Shown here one piece after another: positions 1 through 5,113 of a stretch of DNA of 5,403 nucleotides (position 1 is its first letter; the number at the start of each line of letters is the position of its first letter). The stretch covers positions 1 to 5,403 of the forward strand of contig JAKJFB010000214.1 in NCBI GenBank assembly GCA_022705125.1, read 5' to 3'. The notes below the pieces were generated by a model that worked only from the letters and a program-made list of their open reading frames with translations, had not been told where the DNA came from and did no database searches. Source of the DNA: Pseudomonadota bacterium. Lineage in GTDB: Bacteria > Pseudomonadota > Gammaproteobacteria > Pseudomonadales > UBA5518. A program made the translations under genes and the position numbers.

Positions 1-1067
1 CCACCGTTCGGGTTGACCTTGGCGCGGTCCAATTCGAAGCCCTTGCTGTCGAGATCGTTCATCACGGCCAGGCTCTGCGCGGCGAAGGCCTCGTTGAGTT
101 CCACCCAGTCCATGTCGCTGGCCTTCAGGCCGGCCTTCTGCAGCGCGGCCGGGATGGCGGCGATCGGGCCGATGCCCATGATTTCGGGCGGCACGCCCTT
201 GATGGCGAACGACACGAAGCGCGCCAGCGGCGTCAGCGAGAACTGCTTCAGGATGCGCTCGGACACCAGGATCAGCGCACCGGCGCCGTCGGAGGTCTGC
301 GAGCTGTTGCCGGCCGTGACGCTGCCCTTCGCCGCGAACACCGGGCGCAGCTTCGCCAGCGCCTCCAGCGTCGTGTCGGGGCGCGGATGCTCGTCGCGAT
401 CGATCAGCAGCGGCTCCTGCCGGCGCCGCGCGATGCTGACCGGCACGATCTCGCGGGCGAAAAAGCCGGAGGTGATGGCCGCGCCCGCGCGCTGCTGGCT
501 GCGCCACGCGAACAGGTCCTGGTCGGCGCGCGCGATGCCGAACCCCGCGGCGACGTTTTCGCCGGTCTCCGGCATCGAGTCCACGCCGTACTGCAACTCG
601 ATCAGCGGATTCACGAAGCGCCAGCCGAGCGTGGTGTCGTATATCTGCGCCTCGCGGCTGAAGGCGCTGTTGGCCTTGGGCATCACGAAGGGCGCACGCG
701 ACATCGACTCGACGCCCCCGGCGAGCACCAGCGAGGCCTCGGCGCAGCGGATCGCGCGCGCCGCCGAACCAATTGCGTCCATGCCGCTGCCGCAGAGACG
801 GTTGAGCGTCACACCGGGCACCGTCAGGGGCAAGCCCGCCAGCAGCGCGCTGATGCGCGCCACGTTACGGTTGTCCTCGCCCGCCTGGTTCGCGCAACCG
901 TAGTACACGTCGTCCACGCCAGACCAGTCGACGCCCGGGTTGCGCGCCATGAGCGCCCGCAGCGGCACGGCGCCGAGATCGTCGGTGCGCACGCCTGCCA
1001 GCACGCCGCCGTAGCGCCCGATCGGCGTGCGCGCGGCGTCACAGATGAATGCGTCCCGGGTCATCAT
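1..1067 (-). CDS. Thiolase (acetyl-CoA C-acyltransferase, PcaF/FadA-like), 3' end cut by window edge
   Basis: Thiolase of the degradative type: it cleaves a 3-ketoacyl-CoA with CoA into acetyl-CoA (or succinyl-CoA) and a shortened acyl-CoA in the cytoplasm. The minus frame is open from 1067 to the window edge, giving 355 complete codons. It opens with FICDAARTPIGRYGG. The nucleophilic cysteine is Cys92 in LNRLCGSGMDAI. GGVESMSRAPF lies near residues 117-127, TAGNSSQTSDGAGA at 251-264, and the conserved NEAFA at 325-329. The frame ends at NPNGG, just before the expected GHPxG histidine and the second catalytic cysteine, so about 40-50 residues are off-window; this is an edge effect, not a broken gene. 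Two adjacent ATGs (1067 and 1064) are possible; I chose 1067 because GAGGGA lies 5 nt upstream. The N-terminal half resembles beta-ketoadipyl-CoA thiolase (PcaF), while the C-terminal half resembles FadA-type acyltransferases, so the exact substrate is uncertain. It is divergent from the flavin oxidoreductase. Confidence 0.93.
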   Translation of the reverse strand, partial: MMTRDAFICDAARTPIGRYGGVLAGVRTDDLGAVPLRALMARNPGVDWSGVDDVYYGCANQAGEDNRNVARISALLAGLPLTVPGVTLNRLCGSGMDAIGSAARAIRCAEASLVLAGGVESMSRAPFVMPKANSAFSREAQIYDTTLGWRFVNPLIELQYGVDSMPETGENVAAGFGIARADQDLFAWRSQQRAGAAITSGFFAREIVPVSIARRRQEPLLIDRDEHPRPDTTLEALAKLRPVFAAKGSVTAGNSSQTSDGAGALILVSERILKQFSLTPLARFVSFAIKGVPPEIMGIGPIAAIPAALQKAGLKASDMDWVELNEAFAAQSLAVMNDLDSKGFELDRAKVNPNG

Positions 1068-1072
1068 TCGCG

Positions 1073-1078
1073 TCCCTC
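1073..1078 (-). promoter_or_regulatory. Ribosome binding site of the thiolase
   Basis: Read on the minus strand this is GAGGGA, 5 nt before the ATG at 1067 and 8 nt before the second ATG at 1064. It supports this initiation region but does not by itself separate the two starts. Confidence 0.6.
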
Positions 1079-1119
1079 GTCACTGCTCGCCGGCGGTAGC
1101 GGGATCATGCCACAGCGCA

Positions 1120-1153
1120 GCGGACGCTCGCCAATTTCCCGGGGAGCGTCCGC
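1120..1153. repeat. Perfect 10-bp inverted repeat, candidate operator or hairpin
   Basis: GCGGACGCTC (1120-1129) and GAGCGTCCGC (1144-1153) are exact reverse complements separated by 14 nt. Each arm also contains a small dyad (GCG-GA-CGC and GCG-TC-CGC), as if two protein sites were present. No T-tract follows on either strand, so an intrinsic terminator is unlikely. Lying between divergent genes and over a possible minus-strand -35 box, it is best read as a regulator binding site. The repeat is seen directly; the function is inference. Confidence 0.6.
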
Positions 1154-1265
1154 GCCCAGGCCTCGATCGGGGCGAGCACGCGCTGAGCGGGGACACCGCG
1201 TTTGCGCGACGGCGAGAGCCGGGGATATGCTCCGTTCCGCTATTTCCCGATCATCACGCCGGGCC

Positions 1266-1270
1266 AGGGG
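1266..1270 (+). promoter_or_regulatory. Shine-Dalgarno site of the leader ORF
   Basis: AGGGG lies 6 nt before the ATG at 1277, ideal spacing for that start, but 23 nt before the oxidoreductase start at 1294. The site therefore appears to drive the leader ORF, with the main gene reached by coupling. Confidence 0.5.
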
Positions 1271-1276
1271 CAAGCC

Positions 1277-1297
1277 ATGCAATTGCGCAATCCATGA
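1277..1297 (+). CDS. Putative six-codon leader peptide (MQLRNP) overlapping the next start
   Basis: ATG at 1277 opens a six-codon frame, MQLRNP, ending in TGA at 1295-1297. The stop overlaps the oxidoreductase start codon at 1294 as ATGA. The leader has a good Shine-Dalgarno site 6 nt upstream, whereas the downstream gene has none at normal distance, which fits translational coupling through a short upstream ORF. The peptide has no run of one amino acid that would suggest attenuation. It could be a chance ATG, with 1294 initiating by itself. Confidence 0.35.
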   Translation: MQLRNP

Positions 1298-2286
1298 CGT
1301 TCAGCACCGCACTGCGCCTGAACATGACCGGCCTGCAGCCGGACCCGCGCGACGAGGCGAAGCGCTACCGGGCGGCACTGGACATGGCGGCCTACGTCGA
1401 CGCGCACGGCTTCGACGCCGTGGCACTGGAAGAGCATCACGGCGCCGGGAATGGCTGGCTGCCCAGTCCGCTGACCATGGCGGCCGCCATTGCGGCGCGC
1501 ACCCAGCGAGTACGCATCAGCGTGACCGCGCTGCTGGTGACGCTATACGACCCCGTGCGTCTGGCGGAGGACATCGCTGTTCTGGACCTGATCAGCGACG
1601 GGCGCTTCAGCTTCGTGGCCGGCAGCGGCTACCGGCCCGAGGAATACCATGCCCTCGGCAAGGACTGGAGCGCACGCGGCCGGCTGATGGACGAGGTGAT
1701 AGCAACCCTGCTCGAGGCCTGGCGCGGGGAACCGTTCGATTACAAGGGACGGCGGATCCGCGTGACGCCCGTGCCGCAGTCGCGCCCCCATCCGCTGTTC
1801 TTCGTCGGGGGAATGAGCGCCGTGGCCGCACGCCGCGCCGCGCGCTTCGGGCTGCCCTTCTATCCGCCGTTCGAGGATCCCGCGCTGGAGAAGGTCTACC
1901 GCGAGGCCCTCGAGCACCACGGCAAGCGCGGCTTCGTCGTTCACCCGGGCGCGGGCAACACGATGCTGTTCGTGGACCCGGATCCCGGGCAGGCCTGGGA
2001 ACGCCTCGGCCCCTATTTCCTGCGCGAGATGCAGGAGTACGACAGCTGGAAAGTCGAGGGCGTGCGACGCCCCAGCGAAGGCGCCGCGGCAAGCGTCGAT
2101 GAGCTCAGGCGAAGCGGTCGCTTCGCGATCATGACGCCTGCCGAGGCGCGCGCGCTGCTCGGCGACGGTGGCAAGCACAACGCGGTATTGCACCCGCTGG
2201 CCGGCGGCGTGCCGCTCGATGCGGCCTGGGCATCGTTGCGGCTGTTCGTCGAGCAGGTGCTTCAGCCGGCGCGCAACCGCGAATGA
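1294..2286 (+). CDS. LLM-class (luciferase-like) flavin-dependent oxidoreductase
   Basis: A 330-residue TIM-barrel protein of the bacterial luciferase-like monooxygenase family, which uses reduced FMN or F420 in monooxygenase, dehydrogenase or reductase reactions; soluble and cytoplasmic. Family signs are the early strand and helix with AAYVDAHGFDAVALEEHHG (residues 32-50, with the luciferase-type EHH), GWLPSPLTMAAAIAART (54-70), the DPVRLAEDIAVLDLISDGR segment (86-104) followed by VAGSGYRPEEY (108-118), RGRLMDEVIATLLEAW (128-143), and the FFVGG strand (169-173). No signal peptide or membrane segment is seen. The start at 1294 is chosen because family homology begins there and no in-frame ATG, GTG or TTG lies nearby upstream; it lacks its own well-placed Shine-Dalgarno site. 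Its stop overlaps the TetR start by 4 nt, so the two genes are co-transcribed. The substrate is unknown; choice between FMN and F420 cannot be made by eye, although FMN is more likely in a proteobacterium. Confidence 0.92.
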   Translation: MTFSTALRLNMTGLQPDPRDEAKRYRAALDMAAYVDAHGFDAVALEEHHGAGNGWLPSPLTMAAAIAARTQRVRISVTALLVTLYDPVRLAEDIAVLDLISDGRFSFVAGSGYRPEEYHALGKDWSARGRLMDEVIATLLEAWRGEPFDYKGRRIRVTPVPQSRPHPLFFVGGMSAVAARRAARFGLPFYPPFEDPALEKVYREALEHHGKRGFVVHPGAGNTMLFVDPDPGQAWERLGPYFLREMQEYDSWKVEGVRRPSEGAAASVDELRRSGRFAIMTPAEARALLGDGGKHNAVLHPLAGGVPLDAAWASLRLFVEQVLQPARNRE

Positions 2287-2981
2287 AGAAAGCCACCACG
2301 GGATCCGGCGCCGTGCCACCGCGCCGCCGCGGACGTCCCGAGGGCAGCGGCGTGGCCACGGTCACGCGCGAGAAAATCCTGCGTGCCGCGGTCTACTGTT
2401 TCGCGCGCTCGGGTTATGCGCAGACCAGCAACCGCGACATCGCGCAGGCCGCCGGCATCACCAGCGGCTCGCTGTACCACTACTTCGACTCCAAGTCCGC
2501 GATCTTCCAGGAGGCGCTGCGCCAGTGCACCCTCGCGCTGGTCGAGACCTACCGTGCCGCCAGCGTCGAGGCCTCCGGGCGCAGCTGCGTCGACCAGCTG
2601 TGCCTGGGGCTGGAGCGCGTGATCTTGCTGTCGCGCGACTGGCCGGGAATCATCCGTTTCGGTGGCAACGCCGCCGCCGAGATACGCCACAACCGCGAGC
2701 TGGAATGGCTGCGCGCGGATGTCGCCGACGCTTTTCCAGCCTTCTTCCGTGAGTTGATGCAACGCGCCGAGGCGCGCGGCGAACTGGCCGAGGGCGTCGG
2801 CGTCGACGACGCCGCCGGCCTGCTGTTGACGCTGACCATGGGGCTCTCGATTTCGCATGAAACCGACGGCGACGAGGACCAGTTCGCGGCGCGCGTGCGC
2901 GCCTTCGAGCGCCTGCTGCGCGGCCAGCTGCTGCGCACGCCGCACGACCCGGCCCAGAGTGGGCAGCGCCAGCCACAATAA
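2283..2981 (+). CDS. TetR/AcrR-family transcriptional regulator
   Basis: A 232-residue TetR-family repressor: an N-terminal helix-turn-helix binds DNA and a C-terminal helical domain senses a small ligand, often an acyl-CoA in catabolic loci. A basic leader with PRRRGRP (13-19) precedes the DNA-binding domain, which starts at TREKILRAA (28-36). It continues through the helix-turn-helix at about 47-68 (TSNRDIAQAAGITSGSLYHYF) and KSAIFQEAL (71-79). Length is near the top of the usual 190-230 range because of the N-terminal tail. ATG at 2283 overlaps the oxidoreductase stop as ATGA, and no good Shine-Dalgarno site precedes it, which suggests translation coupled to the upstream gene. The gene ends immediately before a gap with two inverted repeats and the acyl-CoA dehydrogenase operon, so that operon is the likeliest target. 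The ligand is unknown. Confidence 0.94.
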   Translation: MKKATTGSGAVPPRRRGRPEGSGVATVTREKILRAAVYCFARSGYAQTSNRDIAQAAGITSGSLYHYFDSKSAIFQEALRQCTLALVETYRAASVEASGRSCVDQLCLGLERVILLSRDWPGIIRFGGNAAAEIRHNRELEWLRADVADAFPAFFRELMQRAEARGELAEGVGVDDAAGLLLTLTMGLSISHETDGDEDQFAARVRAFERLLRGQLLRTPHDPAQSGQRQPQ

Positions 2982-3003
2982 TCTATTGACGAGTTGATTA
3001 TTG
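2976..3003. promoter_or_regulatory. Candidate TetR operator: 8-bp inverted repeat over the -35 region
   Basis: CAATAATC (2976-2983) and GATTATTG (2996-3003) are exact reverse complements with 12 nt between them. The left arm includes the TetR stop codon, and the spacer holds the TTGACG -35-like box. A dyad of this size placed over a promoter next to a TetR gene fits a repressor site. It is AT-rich and lacks a T-tract, so a terminator is unlikely. That the neighbouring TetR binds it is inference. Confidence 0.4.
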
Positions 3004-3014
3004 GCTGATCCAAT
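2986..3014 (+). promoter_or_regulatory. Putative sigma70 promoter of the acyl-CoA dehydrogenase operon
   Basis: TTGACG (2986-2991) matches five of six -35 consensus bases. TCCAAT (3009-3014), four of six matches, follows after a 17-nt spacer. It lies about 35 nt before the dehydrogenase start, in the locally AT-rich gap. Overlap with two dyads suggests it is the repressed promoter. Assigned by consensus matching only. Confidence 0.4.
3000..3014. promoter_or_regulatory. Second candidate operator: ATTGG-N5-CCAAT
   Basis: ATTGG (3000-3004) and CCAAT (3010-3014) form an exact 5-bp dyad with a 5-nt centre, covering the putative -10 box and overlapping the first repeat by 4 bp. A 15-bp dyad is a common size for a TetR half-pair site. 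It may be the core site on its own, or one of two overlapping sites. Confidence 0.4.
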
Positions 3015-3038
3015 GCTGCCATCATGAGCGACACCGGC

Positions 3039-3042
3039 GAGG
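3039..3042 (+). promoter_or_regulatory. Ribosome binding site of the acyl-CoA dehydrogenase
   Basis: GAGG lies 7 nt before the ATG at 3050 and supports that start. The other upstream ATG, at 3024, is out of frame with the gene. Confidence 0.55.
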
Positions 3043-3049
3043 CTTCCCC

Positions 3050-4258
3050 ATGGATTTCGATCTCGATCCTGGACTTTCGGATGAAATGCGGGCAATCCGC
3101 GACACCTGCCGCCGATTCGCGACCGAAGTCATGCGTCCCGCCGGCATCGCGCTGGACCGGATGTCGGCCGAAGCCGTGATCGCAGGGGACTCGCCGCTGT
3201 GGGCCGTGCTCGAGGGCTTCAAGGCGCTCGGCTTCGCCGGCGGCGCCTCGGTCGATGACCCTTCGCTCGCACCGGCAGAGAAGGCACTGCTGCACTGCAT
3301 CGTGCTGGAGGAACTGAGCGCCGGTGACGTGGGCCTGTTCATCACCTGCGGCCTGCTGAACATCGCCCCGGAGATCGCCCGCGCCTCCGGGCGTGCGGAC
3401 CTGACCGAGTTCTTCGGCGCGCGCGACGAGCTGTGCTGTCTCGCGCTCACCGAGCCCGGGCACGGCAGCGACATCGTGGCCTTCACCGAGCCCGCCTACC
3501 GCAACCCGCGCATCAAGCCCGCGCTGAAATGCCGCCGCGACGGGGCGAACTACGTGCTGAACGGGCAGAAGGCCGCCTGGGTCTCGGGCGGCACGCTGGC
3601 GGGCTCGGGCATCGTGTTCGCCAGCTTAGAGAATTCCCCGGTGGGGCTCGCCGACGGGGCGGTGTTCCTGATGCCTTTCGACCTGCCCGGTGTGAGCAAG
3701 GGCAAGCCGCTGGAGAAAATCGGCCAGCGCGCGCTGAACCAGGGCGAGATCTTCTTCGACAACGTCGAGGTGCCGGCGCAGTTCCTGCTCGGCGAGGGAC
3801 CCGAGCTTTACCCGCTGATCTGGGAAATGAACCTCAAGGGCGCCAACATCGCGATGGGCCAGCAGTTCGTCGGCGTGGCGCGCGCGGCCTACGACCTGGC
3901 GCTGGACTACGCCAGGCAGTGGGTACAGGGCGGCTGTCCGATCATCGAGCACCAGAACGTGAAGACCCGCATCTTCGGCATGTTCCAGAAGCTCGAGGTC
4001 GCCCGCTCGCACGTGCGCCGCGTGGCGATCGCCGACGCGACGCTGCCCGGCGGCGTACCCTTCCAGTACGCGGCGTCGGCCAAGGTGTTCGCAACGCAAA
4101 CCGCCTTCGAAGTCGCGCACGACGCGATCCAGGTTCTCGGCGGCAACGGGCTCACGCACGAGTACCTGGCCGAGAAGTTGTTCCGCGACGCGCGCTCCTC
4201 GCTGATCGAGGACGGCGAGAACGGCATGCTCGGCCTGATGGCCGCCTCGCGCCTCTAG
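3050..4258 (+). CDS. Acyl-CoA dehydrogenase with atypical catalytic loop
   Basis: FAD-dependent acyl-CoA dehydrogenase of 402 residues, near the family's usual 380-400. It would oxidise an acyl-CoA to the 2,3-enoyl-CoA and pass electrons to electron-transfer flavoprotein; cytoplasmic. The N-terminal helical domain covers about 1-125. The FAD/substrate segment LALTEPGHGSD is at 131-141, the beta domain has YVLNGQKAAWVSGG (168-181) and GEIFFDNVEVP (232-243), and the C-terminal helical domain includes HDAIQVLGGNGLTHEY (357-372) and FRDARSSLIEDGENGML (378-394). In classical members the last segment carries Tyr-Glu-Gly, with the Glu as catalytic base; here it reads Glu387-Asp388-Gly389-Glu390, so the base is shifted or replaced. 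The segment at about 142-160 between the FAD motif and the beta domain looks slightly extended. One rare TTA leucine codon occurs at residue 193. It is first in a probable operon with the nitroreductase and thiolase; regulation by the upstream TetR is inferred from the intergenic dyads. Substrate is unknown. Confidence 0.95.
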   Translation: MDFDLDPGLSDEMRAIRDTCRRFATEVMRPAGIALDRMSAEAVIAGDSPLWAVLEGFKALGFAGGASVDDPSLAPAEKALLHCIVLEELSAGDVGLFITCGLLNIAPEIARASGRADLTEFFGARDELCCLALTEPGHGSDIVAFTEPAYRNPRIKPALKCRRDGANYVLNGQKAAWVSGGTLAGSGIVFASLENSPVGLADGAVFLMPFDLPGVSKGKPLEKIGQRALNQGEIFFDNVEVPAQFLLGEGPELYPLIWEMNLKGANIAMGQQFVGVARAAYDLALDYARQWVQGGCPIIEHQNVKTRIFGMFQKLEVARSHVRRVAIADATLPGGVPFQYAASAKVFATQTAFEVAHDAIQVLGGNGLTHEYLAEKLFRDARSSLIEDGENGMLGLMAASRL

Positions 4259-4289
4259 CCAACCCTTCAACTCACCCAACCGCACTCCC

Positions 4290-4295
4290 AAAGGA
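4290..4295 (+). promoter_or_regulatory. Ribosome binding site of the nitroreductase-family gene
   Basis: AAAGGA lies 7 nt before ATG 4303. The 44-nt gap after the dehydrogenase stop shows no terminator-like hairpin, which supports read-through in one operon. Confidence 0.6.
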
Positions 4296-4302
4296 CAGTC
4301 AC

Positions 4303-5091
4303 ATGGAACTTCGCGAAGCCATCGGCACCCGCCGCTCCTACCGCTACCTCGACCCGGACCGCCCGGTGGAGCTGGAAAAGATCCAGCGCATGCTGGAGGC
4401 CGCGCGCATCGCCTCGCACTTTGGCAACAACAACGCCGCGCGCGCGCTCGTGGTGGACCGCCATTCGGCCACGCAGGAGCAGATCGACTCCCTGCCCTCG
4501 CCGGTCGGCGGCTTCCAGATCCAGCAGGCGCCGATCGTGATCCTGTGGTACGTGGAAGGCACCGCGATGGACTACGCGGCCGATCGCCTGATCGAGCTCG
4601 TCGACATCGGCGCGCTCGGCTACGGGCCCGACCGCTACGAGGAACTGAACAACACGCTGGTACCGGTCTTTCGCAAATCAGCCGACGCGCTGAAGGGGCC
4701 CGGGATGGTCGACATGGACCTCGGCCAGGCCGTTGCGCAGGCCACGCTGATGGCCATCGAGCAGGGCCTCGGCTGCTGTTGCCAGGGCTCGGCGAACTGG
4801 AAGAAGGTCGAGAAGGCCTTCAACTTCGGCGAGCAGCAGCGCGTCGTGGTGGTTCAGACCGTGGGCTACCCGGCCGAGTCGAAGGAGGCCGGCGGCCAGC
4901 GTCCGCGCCAACCCTTCGAGCAGTTGTTCCAGTTGAACTCGCTCGCCAACCCCTTCCCGCGCTCGCAGGCGGTGGTCGAGGAGCTGACGCGCGACCGCTT
5001 CTTCCAGGCACCGGCCAAGCTGCCGGGTCGCGAGGAAGAGCTCGAGGCCCTGCGCCAGAAGTACAACCTGCCGCGCGCCGGCATGATCTGA
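4303..5091 (+). CDS. Nitroreductase-family FMN oxidoreductase
   Basis: A 262-residue flavoprotein of the nitroreductase fold, normally an FMN-binding homodimer that uses NAD(P)H to reduce nitro groups, quinones, enones or other electron-poor substrates; some relatives do unrelated flavin chemistry. The start has the family's phosphate-binding pattern GTRRSYRYLDPDRPV (8-22), then MLEAARIASHFGNNNAARALVV (30-51), where the usual APS-x-x-N-x-QPW is replaced by ASHFGNNNAA. The C-terminal half of the fold shows DLGQAVAQATLMAIEQGLGCC (139-159) and VVVVQTVGYPAES (181-193). Three cysteines in a row occur at 158-160. Residues from about 200 to 262 form a charged tail beyond the usual end of the fold, ending in EEELEALRQKYNLPRAGMI. 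No membrane segment is seen. Sitting between an acyl-CoA dehydrogenase and a thiolase, it may act on a CoA-bound intermediate instead of a nitro compound; this is inference from position. Confidence 0.88.
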   Translation: MELREAIGTRRSYRYLDPDRPVELEKIQRMLEAARIASHFGNNNAARALVVDRHSATQEQIDSLPSPVGGFQIQQAPIVILWYVEGTAMDYAADRLIELVDIGALGYGPDRYEELNNTLVPVFRKSADALKGPGMVDMDLGQAVAQATLMAIEQGLGCCCQGSANWKKVEKAFNFGEQQRVVVVQTVGYPAESKEAGGQRPRQPFEQLFQLNSLANPFPRSQAVVEELTRDRFFQAPAKLPGREEELEALRQKYNLPRAGMI

Positions 5092-5099
5092 CCACCCCG

Positions 5100-5105
5100 G
5101 GAGGG
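5100..5105 (+). promoter_or_regulatory. Ribosome binding site of the second thiolase
   Basis: GGAGGG, 8 nt before ATG 5114, is the strongest Shine-Dalgarno match in the window. It lies in the 22-nt gap after the nitroreductase stop, consistent with operon translation. Confidence 0.65.
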
Positions 5106-5113
5106 CTGCTGCC

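Larger units (their letters stand above)
1068..1293. other. Divergent intergenic region between thiolase and flavin oxidoreductase
   Basis: This 226-bp stretch separates two divergently transcribed genes and must hold both their promoters unless they are read from elsewhere. It contains the 10-bp inverted repeat at 1120-1153, a ribosome binding site for each direction, and a six-codon leader ORF before the oxidoreductase. Promoter boxes are weak. On the plus strand, TTGCGC (1202-1207) and TATGCT (1226-1231) are 18 nt apart. On the minus strand, TTGGCG (1129-1134) and CATGAT (1104-1109) are 19 nt apart, with the first inside the inverted repeat. Neither pair is convincing alone. Plus-strand reading frames running through this region are shadows. 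Confidence 0.6.

Noticed and set aside
13..903. 296-codon plus-strand open frame
   Set aside because: It is antisense to the clear thiolase with Cys92 and NEAFA motifs; no domain is recognisable in the plus-strand product.
1120..1153. Intrinsic terminator
   Set aside because: The 10-bp stem is strong, but no T-rich run follows on either strand, and the site lies between divergent starts, where no terminator is expected.
1027..1293. N-terminal extension of the flavin oxidoreductase to ATG 1027
   Set aside because: The extra 89 residues lack family similarity, cover the divergent promoter region and overlap the thiolase start; homology begins at 1294.
387..2102. 571-codon plus-strand open frame
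   Set aside because: It runs antisense to the thiolase and out of frame through the oxidoreductase; its translation is rich in Arg, Ala and Gly with no family motif. It is a GC-rich shadow frame.
2262..3095. 277-codon minus-strand frame opposite tetR
   Set aside because: It is antisense to a well-supported TetR gene, has no recognisable motif and would cover the promoter gap.
3433..5091. 552-codon frame extending the nitroreductase upstream
   Set aside because: The part before 4303 overlaps the acyl-CoA dehydrogenase in another frame and is Arg-rich noise. AAAGGA before ATG 4303 and the start of family homology fix the true start, so this is not a fusion.
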